Source: Vicinamibacterales bacterium (GTDB taxonomy: Bacteria > Acidobacteriota > Vicinamibacteria > Vicinamibacterales > UBA8438). Taken from it: DNA of 64,000 nucleotides. Every line of letters starts with the position of its first letter. Position 1 is the stretch's first letter. A program made the position numbers and the translations under genes. The notes beneath the pieces are model-generated. The model saw nothing but the letters and a program-made list of their open reading frames with translations, did no database searches and was not told where the DNA came from. The DNA lies in NCBI GenBank assembly GCA_937766455.1, contig CALLXD010000066.1, positions 1-64,000 on the forward strand, written 5' to 3'. Of this stretch, positions 8,274 through 17,290 are shown piece by piece.

Positions 8274-9542
8274 TCAGTCGATCTCGATCAAGCGCAAGGA
8301 ATCGTCGCGGTCGCGGTTCTGGAGGGCGACGGCGGCGGGTGCCGCCACTGGGCCCGACTCCATGTAAGGGAAGCGGGTGACCGCGTACTCCTGCGTTTCC
8401 CGTGCCAGGTCGTCCTCGCTCGGAGGCGTGACCTGTCCATGGAGGTGAACCCAGAGACGCAGCATCGGGTCGGCGAAGCTGTAGCGCTTCTGTCGCACGT
8501 TGAGCAGGTCGACATCTTCGAGCCAGGAGAGGTAGTCCTTGGTGGAGCCGGGCGTGCGACCCAGGCGGTGGGCGACCTCGGTCAACGTCAAGGGCTCTTC
8601 CCGGGAGAGCACCTGCAGGATCGCTTTGAGTGCCCCGTAGCCGCGGGCCCGGTGCAGGCGGAGTTCATAGCAGAAACGACACGCCATCGACAGTCGCGCG
8701 TCTGGGGCCATTTGCGCTGCGAGCGCGCTCACCGGATCGCCCGCCCCAACCTCTGCGGTGGCCTCGGCGAGAATTCGCACGTAGCGCGGGCGTCCGTCGG
8801 TGAGCGCGTGAATGATGCGGCTCAGCTCGAGTCGCTCGCCATCGGATTCCCCCAGATGAGTGGCCGCGAGTGTTGCGCTGACTTCAGCCGGGTTCAGCGG
8901 TGGCAGATGGACGAACTCGAAACGGTCCGGCGCGTCGCGAAAGAGCCGCCGCGCTCGGGCGACGAAGCGGGTCGTCAGTACGAAGTGGTTTGGGCTGTCA
9001 CACAGGGCGCTCCAAAATTCGTGCAACGCGCCACGCAATCCGGGAAAGCTCTGCAAGGTCCGTATCTCGAGTACCTCATCGAGCAGAAAGGTCACGCTGT
9101 CGCCGGTTGGTGTTCGAGCCAAGGCTAGAAATGCGCACAGTCGGTCGAAGGCGGCGCGGGCGGAGCGCGGATCGTCGGTGCCTGGTTCGGCAACCGGCGC
9201 GTGGCATCGCGCGGACTCAGTGACCGCGGCGAAAAAGGCCTCTGGGGTCGTCGCGATTCGCTCGACATCGATACGTGCGGTGTCTGTGCCGAGCCGCACA
9301 GCGAGGCGATTCAGCAGAGCCGTTCGGCCGCTCCCGCAGCCACCCACGACCACGGGAATCCGCGGTGGAACGGCCTCGAGCGCGGTCAGGATTCTCTCTT
9401 CGATGACAGGTCGCTCGGGCGGCACGCGATCTCTTCGGAGTGACACGGATACGGCAGCGTGATGGTGGAAATAGCTGGTGGCGACTCGGAACGATAGACG
9501 GTAAAGAAGAGTGCACAGATTGTCAAACGCGGACCACGGCAT
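8274..9542 (-). CDS. P-loop ATPase with C-terminal winged helix
   Basis: This roughly 422-residue AAA/STAND-like ATPase has a Walker A loop (VVVGGCGSGRTALLNRL), a Walker B (VTFLLDEVLEIRT) and a following VLTTRF sensor-like strand. The C-terminal third (LTLTEVAHRLGRTPGSTKDY ... LLNVRQKRYSFADPMLRL) is a winged-helix module as in the archaeal-type ATPase family. Start choice: the open frame continues to 9671, but that would leave only 32 bases between it and divergent purA, so the ATG at 9542 (MPWSAFDNL) is preferred. The gene converges on rnc with one base between stops. The substrate is unknown. It may be a DNA-associated or regulatory ATPase. Confidence 0.7.
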   Translation of the reverse strand: MPWSAFDNLCTLLYRLSFRVATSYFHHHAAVSVSLRRDRVPPERPVIEERILTALEAVPPRIPVVVGGCGSGRTALLNRLAVRLGTDTARIDVERIATTPEAFFAAVTESARCHAPVAEPGTDDPRSARAAFDRLCAFLALARTPTGDSVTFLLDEVLEIRTLQSFPGLRGALHEFWSALCDSPNHFVLTTRFVARARRLFRDAPDRFEFVHLPPLNPAEVSATLAATHLGESDGERLELSRIIHALTDGRPRYVRILAEATAEVGAGDPVSALAAQMAPDARLSMACRFCYELRLHRARGYGALKAILQVLSREEPLTLTEVAHRLGRTPGSTKDYLSWLEDVDLLNVRQKRYSFADPMLRLWVHLHGQVTPPSEDDLARETQEYAVTRFPYMESGPVAAPAAVALQNRDRDDSLRLIEID

Positions 9543-9703
9543 CGGTTGAAATCCGTACTTGACTTCCGCGCCGGGGAGCGCCGCTGGTCCTAGCGCGCGC
9601 AGGAAGGAGCCGACTCGTGCCGTGCGCACCGTCCGGCCTTCTGTTAGGATCGAAGGCTTGTGTGCGATCACGACGGTCGCACTCTCACGAATCGGGGATA
9701 CGA

Positions 9704-11023
9704 GTGAACATCGCGGTCATCGGCGCGCAGTGGGGCGACGAGGGGAAGGGCAAAATTGTCGATCTCCTGACACGACACGTGTCAGTTGTGGCCCGCTATC
9801 AAGGCGGACACAACGCCGGGCATACGGTCAACGTGGGTGACGCGCAGTTTATTCTGCACCTGCTGCCATCGGGCATCCTGCACCCCGACGTGCGGTGTGT
9901 GATCGGGAATGGCGTCGTGGTCGACCCGGACGCGTTGTTTGCCGAAATCGACACCCTGGCTGGACAGGGGATCGACGTCGGCGATCGGTTGTTGATCAGC
10001 GATAAGGCGCACGTCATCCTGCCGTATCACCGTGAGCTTGAGGTGCTCGCCGAGGCGCGCCGCGGCGACCGGAAGATTGGGACGACCTCCCGCGGCATCG
10101 GGCCGAGCTACGAAGACAAGGTGGCCCGGCGCGGTATTCGCATCGCCGACCTTGGTGATGGCTCCGAAGGGGGCCCACTGGCGGCGGCGATTCGCGAGAA
10201 TGTGTCGGCGCGTAACCGGGCGGTCGGCGGCGCCGAGGCGGACTGGCGTGTCGTCCATGCCGAGGCACGAGCCGTGTGGGATCGCCTCGCACGCTGGGTT
10301 GGGGATGCGTCACTCTTCCTGGCCCGTGCGATGGAGGAGGGCGCCTGTGTGCTCTTTGAAGGCGCGCAGGGAACGATGCTCGACATCGATCACGGCACCT
10401 ATCCCTTTGTCACGTCGTCCAACGGGACCGTCGGCGGCATTTGCACCGGCCTGGGTGTGGGTCCCAGGGCGATCGGGGGCGTGCTGGGTATCGTCAAGGC
10501 CTATACGACTCGGGTCGGCGAGGGCCCGCTCCCGACGGAGCTTCATGGCAGCATGGGCGATCAGCTACGCGAGAGTGGCCGGGAGTACGGCGCATCGACG
10601 GGGCGACCTCGTCGATGCGGGTGGTACGACGCGGTGGTGGTGCGATACGCGGTGCGCGTGAATGGGCTTGATGCCGTTGCCGTGACCAAACTCGACGTAT
10701 TGGATGCCCTCGACGAAATTCCGATCTGCACCGGCTACCGGTATAACGGCGAACTCTTGACGGAGTTCCCCTCGAACGCGGCGGTGCTCGCCGCCTGTGA
10801 ACCGGTGTATGAGACGCTCCCTGGGTGGTCCAGCCCCACGGCGGGTGTGCGTCGGTATGAAGATCTGCCGCCGGAAGCGCGTACGTATCTGGATCGAATC
10901 GAGGCGGTAAGCGGGGTGCCCATCGCCATTGTCTCGACGGGAGCTGATCGCGCCGAGACGATCGTCGTTCGCGATGGTTTCATCGATCGGTGGCGGGCGG
11001 ACGCCGGCGTTCCTGTCTCGTGA
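9704..11023 (+). CDS. purA: Adenylosuccinate synthetase
   Basis: This 439-residue enzyme makes adenylosuccinate from IMP, aspartate and GTP in the AMP branch of purine synthesis. The GTP-binding start MNIAVIGAQWGDEGKGKIVD, the HNAGHTV segment, the GIGPSYEDK and FEGAQGTMLDIDHGTYPFVT motifs and the C-terminal GADR guanine-binding region are all present. The start is the GTG at 9704; the upstream 29 codons are not family-like. guaB for the GMP branch lies at 40-42 kb, so both IMP exits are in the window. Confidence 0.97.
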   Translation: MNIAVIGAQWGDEGKGKIVDLLTRHVSVVARYQGGHNAGHTVNVGDAQFILHLLPSGILHPDVRCVIGNGVVVDPDALFAEIDTLAGQGIDVGDRLLISDKAHVILPYHRELEVLAEARRGDRKIGTTSRGIGPSYEDKVARRGIRIADLGDGSEGGPLAAAIRENVSARNRAVGGAEADWRVVHAEARAVWDRLARWVGDASLFLARAMEEGACVLFEGAQGTMLDIDHGTYPFVTSSNGTVGGICTGLGVGPRAIGGVLGIVKAYTTRVGEGPLPTELHGSMGDQLRESGREYGASTGRPRRCGWYDAVVVRYAVRVNGLDAVAVTKLDVLDALDEIPICTGYRYNGELLTEFPSNAAVLAACEPVYETLPGWSSPTAGVRRYEDLPPEARTYLDRIEAVSGVPIAIVSTGADRAETIVVRDGFIDRWRADAGVPVS

Positions 11024-11049
11024 CACCGGCGCCACGCGGAGGACAACCA

Positions 11050-12873
11050 ATGCGACTGGGTCGCGCGGGAAAGTGGGCGTCGCGTCTCTTGGCGCTGCCG
11101 GCACTCTTCGTCCCCATGGCCGTCGGATGTGCCGTGTCGGGACCGACACCCGATGAGGCTCGGGTCTTCCTGGCCGGGGCCGAGGAACGGTTGCTCACGC
11201 TCTGGGTAGACGCGGAACGGGCCGCCTGGATCCAAAGCACATACATCACCGACGACACAACGGCCCTGTCGGCCGATGCGCAGACCGCGCTCATCGGGGC
11301 CACGATGGAGTTGGCGGCCGAGGCCGCGCGTTTTGACGCGCTCGATCTGCCGCAGGACCTCCGACGCAAGTTGTTGCGGCTGAAGACCTCCCTCGGGGTT
11401 GCGGCGCCGTCGGACCCCGTGCTGCAGGCCGAGCTGTCGCAGATCACGACGGGCCTGGAGAGCACGTATGGGCGAGGCACCTACTGTCCTGGTGGTCCCG
11501 GGGAGGCCTGCCTCTCGTTGCCCGAGATGGAGCGGACATTTGCGGAAAGCCGCGATACCGACGCGTTGCTCGACCTCTGGACCGGCTGGCGTGCGGTCGC
11601 GCCGCCGATGCGTGACCAGTACACCCGGTTCGTTGAATTGGCCAACGCCGGCGCAAGGGACCTCGGGTTCGCCGATCTGGGGGAGTTGTGGCGGTCCGGG
11701 TATGACATGCCGCCCGATGAGTTCACCCTGGAATTGGAGCGGTTGTGGGACCAAGTGCGGCCACTCTATACATCGCTCCACTGTCACGTACGAGCGAAGC
11801 TGGCAGAGGAATACGGATCTGCGGTCGTGCCGCCAGACGAGCCGATACCGGCCCACCTGCTGGGCAACATGTGGAGTCAGACCTGGGCCAACGTCTACGA
11901 TCTTGTCGGACCGGCCCGGTCGGACCCCGGATACGACCTCACCGATTTGCTCAATGCCCGCCGGGTCGACGAGTTGGAGATGGTGCGCTATGGCGAGCGG
12001 TTCTTCAGTTCGCTCGGGTTTGACCCGCTTCCGCCCACGTTCTGGGAGCGGTCGCTCTTTCTGCAGCCTGTGGATCGTGATGTCGTCTGTCATGCGAGCG
12101 CCTGGGACCTCGACTATGAGTCGGACGTGCGCATCAAGATGTGCATCGGGGTCAACGATGAAGACTTCGTGACGATTCATCACGAGCTAGGACACAACTA
12201 CTACCAGCGCGCGTATCAAGCGCAGTCGCCGCTATTCAGGACGAGCGCGAACGACGGGTTTCACGAAGGCATCGGCGACACGATCGCCTTGTCCATCACG
12301 CCGGAGTATTTGGCGGAAGTCGGTCTGCTCGCGCGGGTGCCTCCGGCTGATCGGGACTTGGGATTGCTGTTGCGGAGCGCGCTCGACAAGGTCGCCTTCC
12401 TGCCGTTCGGACTGATGGTGGACCAATGGCGCTGGAAGGTGTTTGCCGGCGAGATCACCCCAGAGGCATACAACCAAGGCTGGTGGGACCTCAGGACCGA
12501 GTATCAGGGCGTGGGCGCACCCGTGCCCCGGAGTGAAGCCGACTTCGATCCGGGTGCGAAGTACCACATACCGGCGAATACGTCGTATACACGGTATTTC
12601 CTGGCCCACATTCTACAGTTTCAATTTCACCGCGCCCTGTGCGACGCCGCCGGGTTCGAGGGCCCCCTTCACCGCTGCTCGATTTTTGGAAGCGACGAGG
12701 CGGGAACGCGCTTGAACACGATGCTTGAGATGGGAGCCAGTCAGCCTTGGCCCGATGCGCTTGAAGTGATGACGGGGCAACGCGAGATGGATGCCACCGC
12801 GATTCTGGATTACTTCGCGCCGTTGCAAACCTGGCTCGACGAGCAGAACACCCCCCGCTCCTGCGGCTGGTAG
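11050..12873 (+). CDS. M2-family peptidyl-dipeptidase (ACE-like), lipoprotein
   Basis: This 607-residue zinc peptidase is homologous to angiotensin-converting enzyme and removes C-terminal dipeptides. The zinc site HHELGHNYY (HEXXH) is followed about 24 residues later by FHEGIGD, which supplies the third ligand. Upstream DVVCHASAWD and downstream YFLAHILQFQFHRALC match the M2 core. The N-terminus is a signal with a lipobox-like end (FVPMAVGC), so the enzyme is probably anchored in the periplasm or on the surface. The start is ATG 11050, 26 bases after purA. Together with the M20 and M23 peptidases elsewhere in the window it suggests peptide scavenging. Confidence 0.93.
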   Translation: MRLGRAGKWASRLLALPALFVPMAVGCAVSGPTPDEARVFLAGAEERLLTLWVDAERAAWIQSTYITDDTTALSADAQTALIGATMELAAEAARFDALDLPQDLRRKLLRLKTSLGVAAPSDPVLQAELSQITTGLESTYGRGTYCPGGPGEACLSLPEMERTFAESRDTDALLDLWTGWRAVAPPMRDQYTRFVELANAGARDLGFADLGELWRSGYDMPPDEFTLELERLWDQVRPLYTSLHCHVRAKLAEEYGSAVVPPDEPIPAHLLGNMWSQTWANVYDLVGPARSDPGYDLTDLLNARRVDELEMVRYGERFFSSLGFDPLPPTFWERSLFLQPVDRDVVCHASAWDLDYESDVRIKMCIGVNDEDFVTIHHELGHNYYQRAYQAQSPLFRTSANDGFHEGIGDTIALSITPEYLAEVGLLARVPPADRDLGLLLRSALDKVAFLPFGLMVDQWRWKVFAGEITPEAYNQGWWDLRTEYQGVGAPVPRSEADFDPGAKYHIPANTSYTRYFLAHILQFQFHRALCDAAGFEGPLHRCSIFGSDEAGTRLNTMLEMGASQPWPDALEVMTGQREMDATAILDYFAPLQTWLDEQNTPRSCGW

Positions 12874-12874
12874 G

Positions 12875-13090
12875 GGTTTCCTGGCGAGGCGCCCCTCTGG
12901 CGGCGTTACTTCGTCGGTCACAGCCCGCCTGGCTGCTCCCTCCTCGCGCCTTGCCAGAGGGGCGCCTCGCCAGGAAACCTCTCCTGCGAGGGAACGACGC
13001 TCAAGCCGCGCAGCGTCATCAATCACAGCCTGCTCGGCCGCTCGCGCTTCGCGCCTTGGCACGCCGGCGCCGCGCTAGCAGGAAATCTCT
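12875..13090. repeat. Palindromic repeat (family A): one full and one decayed unit
   Basis: The first unit has perfect 27-base arms: GGTTTCCTGGCGAGGCG... at 12875-12901 and its exact complement at 12953-12979, with a 51-base loop. The next 110 bases repeat the pattern imperfectly: TCACAGCC..GC, CTCGGC.GCTC, TCGCGCCTTG and CAGGAAA.CTCT recur in order at 13022-13090, but the left arm has decayed. It fills the whole gap between the M2 peptidase and cupin genes, which converge. The layout resembles dispersed REP-like palindromes. The right-hand open frames here are shadows. Confidence 0.8.
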
Positions 13091-13131
13091 TGATCCCTTT
13101 GGCCCGCGGTCTGGTGTCCTTGGTGGACTGG

Positions 13132-13521
13132 CTAGGCTGGGGTGTACTGCGCGTCTGTCACTGCTTCGAACCAGTTCGTCTTGGCGGCGAGATTGATCGC
13201 GACGTGAGTCATCGGGCTGTCTGGGGCGGCGCCGTGCCAATGGCGCTCATCCGGTTCGATGACAATCAGGTCGCCGACACGGGCTTCTCGGATCGGCTCT
13301 CCAGCATTCTGATAGCGGCAGACGCCCTCGATGATCTGCAGGAGCTGCGGGCCGGTGTGACTGTGCCAATTGGTGCGGGCGCCCGCTGCGAATTTAACTC
13401 GGTAGACGTTCGTGTGAGGCGATGTGGCTGCGTCTTGCATCCGTGTGAGCCACGCCTGACCCACGAATGTGTGTGGGTCGGCGGGCTCAGCGTCGAGCGT
13501 GGCCAGGGTGAAGACTTTCAT
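13132..13521 (-). CDS. Cupin-domain protein
   Basis: This 129-residue single-domain cupin has a first motif GARTNWHSHTGPQLLQIIEG, with both histidines but glutamine where glutamate is usual, and a second motif GDLIVIEPDERHWHGA with its histidine. The fold binds a metal and serves as a dioxygenase, isomerase or sensor; nothing here fixes the substrate. Its ATG overlaps the lactate permease stop (ATGA), so it is translated with lctP and may act on a transported organic acid or regulate uptake. Confidence 0.85.
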   Translation of the reverse strand: MKVFTLATLDAEPADPHTFVGQAWLTRMQDAATSPHTNVYRVKFAAGARTNWHSHTGPQLLQIIEGVCRYQNAGEPIREARVGDLIVIEPDERHWHGAAPDSPMTHVAINLAAKTNWFEAVTDAQYTPA

Positions 13522-15319
13522 GCCTTGGCTGGGGCGCGCCCGTAGCGCGCGATGACATACACGGCGAGGCCGACGATGGTGGCGACCAGAACCGTCCCCA
13601 TGTTGGCGAAGCCGGTCTCGTCATACGACAAGATGAGGTATCCGATGGAGCCCGGCAACAGCGCGTAGTAGACGAAGGGGATGAGGGTCAGACGAATGAC
13701 AGCGCCTTCGCGCCCGAGCAGTCCCACAACCGCGGAGGCCGCCACGACGTTGTGGACGCAGATCATGTTGCCGGCCGCGCCTCCGATTGCCTGGAGCGCT
13801 ACCATCCAGCTCGAATCCACCCCAATTCTCGGACCCATCTCGAATTGGAACAGCGAGAACATCATGTTGCTGACCGTATTGCTGCCGGCCACCGCCGCAC
13901 CGATGCCCCCGATGAAGGGCGCGAAAATCGGATACGCACCACCGGCGAGCGCCGCGACGCCGTCGGCCAGAGCCACCGGCATCCGCTCGTAGCCCGCCAG
14001 ACCGCCGTTGGTGTTGAGGAATATCTGGACCATGGGCACTGTGAACACGAGCGCGATCGAAGCCGCGGCACTGACTTTCAGTGACGTCGACCACGACCTC
14101 GCGTACGCCGACGGTTCAATCCGATGCAGAAAGAACGTGACCAGCGAGACGACGATGAAGATCGAGCCTGGCAGATACAACAGCTGCACGCTGCCGGAGA
14201 TGGTGGTGCCGAAGATGTTCGGCCAGTCGACGCTCACTGCCTGCAGCCACGCGCCGAAGGGTAGTGGAATGCCAAGGAGTGGCACTTCCTTCAGGCGGGT
14301 CAGCACGAGAAGCAGTGCCACCAGCACGTAGGGGAACCACGCACTCACCATACTGATTTCGCCGTGAGGCGACTTCACGTCACGCACTTGCACGGAGCCG
14401 GTCCATTCCGACGGCCACTTGGACTTGTCCTCAAAGTCCCAGGCGTCCTCAGGCGCAGGCATCAGGAATCCAGCCTTTGCCGCCGACACCACAATGGCCA
14501 GGCCGAACAGTCCCCCCAGTAGCGCGGGGAACTCAGGGCCCAGCAAGTAGGCGGCAGCGAGGTAGGGCATCGTCATCGAAAACGCTGCAAACAACGCGAA
14601 TTTCCAGACCTGCAGCCCCTCGCTCCAAGACCGGGACGGGCCAAAGAACCGGGTCATGGCGGAAACCAGAAACAATGGGATGAGCGTGCCCGCGATCGCG
14701 TGGAGCAGGGCAATCCGTTGCGCGAGGAACGCGAGAAAATCGAGCCAGACGGGGTAGCCGGCCGCGATCGCGTAGGCCTCGACGGCAGGAGCGCCAGCGA
14801 GGCCATTGCCCACACCGACGAGAATCGGGGGTGCCGGCGGCGCCGAACGAGACGGGCGTGCTCTGGATGATCATTCCGGCCGTGACGGCAGCCATGCCGG
14901 GAAACCCGAGGCCAACCAGCAGCGGGACGGCCACGGCGGCCGGGGGTGCCGAAACCAGCGGAGCCCTCGATGAACGATCCGAACAGCCAGGCCACGATGA
15001 TGACCTGAATGCGCCGGTCGCTGCTGATGTCGGTGAAGCCGCGTCGAATGGTGCGTAGCGCGCCGCTCTCCTGCAACGTATTGAGCAACAGGATGGCGCC
15101 GAAGATGATGTACAGCAGTGTGAACGCGACGATGAGACCGTTGACCGTTGCCGCGGCGACTTGCAGAAAGGGCACTTGCCACACGAACAGGGCCAGTACC
15201 GCAGCAACCGCGTAGGTGAGTGGCATGGCCCGACTCGCTGGCCACCGGAGGCCGACCAGAAAGACCGCGACGGTTGCGATTGGCAACAAGGACAGGACGG
15301 CCAGTGTGGTTGTGCCCAT
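13518..15319 (-). CDS. lctP: L-lactate permease (two frame breaks)
   Basis: The protein, about 599 residues once two frame breaks are repaired, belongs to the LctP family of 12-14-helix lactate/proton symporters. The N-terminal frame runs from [20 protein letters not shown] to [12 protein letters not shown]. The middle frame reads [20 protein letters not shown] and [12 protein letters not shown]. The third frame starts [18 protein letters not shown] and reaches the C-terminus. Both breaks fall in five-base C runs with the same context (GGCACCCCCG): near 14942-14946 and 14827-14831. Removing one base at each restores the family sequence. It sits between a STAS-domain gene and a cupin gene in one operon. 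It is either a consensus error or an inactivated permease. Confidence 0.88.
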
Positions 15320-15333
15320 CGGGGAGTCTCCCT

Positions 15334-15670
15334 CTAGAAGCTGCGCAGCGCTTCGGATTCGTCGTCGAACATCTCGAACACTGTTTCCAGCTTCGCCACC
15401 TCGAACAGTTCGCGCAGCCGGGGACTTGGGTTGAGCAGCTTCAGTGACCCATGGTGGTTGCGGGTCGTGATGAACGCGCTCACCAGTTCGCCAACCCCCC
15501 GTGCTGTCCATGTAGGACACGCTGGCCATGTCAATAAGCAGCTGCGTTTGTCCCTGCGCCAGCAAATCAGTGACGGCCGCCTTGACAGCGCCGAAGCCGT
15601 CGTTTCTCGTCATCCGCCCCTCGAGCGAGATGACCGAGACCTGATCGGCGGTTCGTTGCGTCGTACGCAT
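15334..15670 (-). CDS. STAS-domain anti-anti-sigma-type protein (frame break)
   Basis: After one repair this is a 111-residue STAS protein. The first frame gives [20 protein letters not shown] and [15 protein letters not shown], the conserved phosphorylatable-serine strand. The second gives [20 protein letters not shown] and ends [11 protein letters not shown]. The break is in a six-base homopolymer (15495-15500), where five bases would keep the frame. Such proteins are substrates of SpoIIE phosphatases and anti-sigma kinases, so the RsbU-like protein at 5-7 kb is a possible but unproven partner. The gene is 14 bases upstream of lctP. Confidence 0.82.
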
Positions 15671-15831
15671 CGTCAATGGTCCAGCGATTGGTGGTGTCGG
15701 CCGCGTCATTGTAGCGCAGGCGGGTCCGGTGTTCACGAGGTTGCCTGTGGGAGCGCTGGCCTCACGGCGACCGACGAGCGAGAATAGCGGGGGGAGACGG
15801 CGATTGTCTGGACGGCCGCCAAATACTATCG

Positions 15832-16939
15832 ATGCGTGTTGGGATACCGACGGAAGTCAAACCGGACGAGAGCCGCGTGGCGTTGACGCCTGCCGGGGTC
15901 ACGGCCTTCCACGCCGCTGGCCACGACGTTGTGGTGCAGGCGGGGGCGGGGCTGGGCAGTGCCCTCCCAGACGTCGCGTACGAGCGGGCCGGGGCCACCG
16001 TGGTGTCGACGGCGGCGGCGGTCTGGGAGCGCGCCGAGCTGGTTCTGAAGGTCAAAGAGCCGATGGAGGTCGAACTCGGGCTCATGCGGCCGGGGCAGGT
16101 GTTGTTTACCTATCTGCATCTGGCCGCCTCGCTGCCCCTCACCGAGCAATTGCTCAAGCGCCGAGTTGTCGCCATCGCCTACGAGACGGTGCAGCTGGAC
16201 GACGGGACGTTGCCACTCCTGGTGCCGATGTCTGAAGTGGCAGGGCGGCTCTCGGTGCAAGCCGGGGCCATGTCGTTGGAGATGATCGCGGGTGGCAAGG
16301 GGATTCTCTTGCCTGGCGTCTCCGGTGTGCGGCGCGGTCGAGTGACGATCATCGGGGCCGGCATCGTCGGGTTGAACGCGTGCGTGGTGGGGGTTGGTTT
16401 CGGGGCCGACGTGACGATCGTGGACATCAACCCCCTTCGACTGGCCTACGTGCGCGACGTCGTGCAGGGCCACGTGACGACCTTGATGTCGAATGCCGCG
16501 AATATCGAGGAGGCGGTGCGTGATGCGGACCTCGTTATTTGCGCAGTGTTGATTCCCGGGGCCAAGACCCCCGCGCCTGGTGACGCGCCGGCATCTGCGC
16601 GTGATGGAGCCTGGATCGGCCTTGGTCGATGTGGCCGTCGACCAGGGCGGCTGTGCCGAGACAAGTCGACCGACGACCCACCACGATCCGCGCTACATCG
16701 AGGAAGGCGTCGTGCACTACTGCGTGTCCAACATGCCGGGGGCGGTGCCCCATACGTCGACCTACGCGCTCACGAATGCCACGATGGCCTATGCGCTCGA
16801 GATCGCGAACAAGGGGTGGAGGGAGGCCGCGCGCGACCCGGCGCTGGCCCGTGGCGTGAACGCCGTCGACGGGCGGGTGACCCATGCGGCGGTCGCCGAC
16901 GCGCACGGGCTGGAACATACGCCGCTGGAGCGGCTGTAG
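15832..16939 (+). CDS. ald: Alanine dehydrogenase (one frame break)
   Basis: This roughly 368-residue NAD-dependent enzyme interconverts alanine with pyruvate plus ammonia. The start [20 protein letters not shown], the catalytic-region KVKEP, the NAD-binding [10 protein letters not shown] and the later motifs VDVAVDQGG and [19 protein letters not shown] are clear. The frame changes within a five-C run at 16568-16572: removing one C joins VLIPGAKTP to [19 protein letters not shown] as expected. Length after repair matches the family (about 370). The neighbouring downstream Rieske gene starts 17 bases later. With lctP opposite, the region handles C3 acids. Confidence 0.92.
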
Positions 16940-16956
16940 CCAAGGGAGACCGTGCG

Positions 16957-17271
16957 ATGGGGCGTTTCGTCAAGGTCGCCGATGATGGTGATGTTCAACC
17001 CGGGAAGGTCAAGGGCGTGCGACTGGCCGATCGGAAGATCGCGCTGTTCAACGAGGGCGGGGTGGTTCTCGCCTACGAGGACTACTGCACCCACACGGGT
17101 GGTCCCCTGACGCAGGGATCATGTGAGGGCGGCGTGGTGACCTGTCTGTGGCATGGGGCGCAGTTTCGCATCTCGGATGGCGCGCCGCTGACTCCGCCGG
17201 CCGGTGGCCGTTTGCGAGGGTACGCGGTCCGGGTGGCGCGTGGCGTGATCGAAATCGAGATCGAGGACTGA
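16957..17271 (+). CDS. Rieske [2Fe-2S] ferredoxin-like protein
   Basis: This 104-residue soluble Rieske protein has the two cluster-binding motifs CTHTGGPL (Cys and His) and CLWHGAQF (Cys and His), spaced as in NirD-like and dioxygenase ferredoxins. It carries no membrane segment, so it is probably a small electron carrier for an oxygenase or reductase whose partner is not nearby. The ATG follows an AAGGGA ribosome site shortly after ald, suggesting co-transcription. Confidence 0.92.
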   Translation: MGRFVKVADDGDVQPGKVKGVRLADRKIALFNEGGVVLAYEDYCTHTGGPLTQGSCEGGVVTCLWHGAQFRISDGAPLTPPAGGRLRGYAVRVARGVIEIEIED

Positions 17272-17272
17272 C

Positions 17273-17290
17273 GCCCAACGACGGTTGGGC
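17273..17290. terminator. Hairpin between convergent Rieske and MBL genes
   Basis: GCCCAAC-GACG-GTTGGGC forms a 7-base-pair stem immediately after the Rieske stop. Its right edge touches the last base of the opposing gene's stop codon. The + strand continues TATTTCG. It is a plausible bidirectional transcript end with a weak T-tract. Confidence 0.5.

Noticed and set aside
12613-13078. Open frames across the palindromic region
   Set aside because: They follow the repeat symmetry on both strands and show no protein features.
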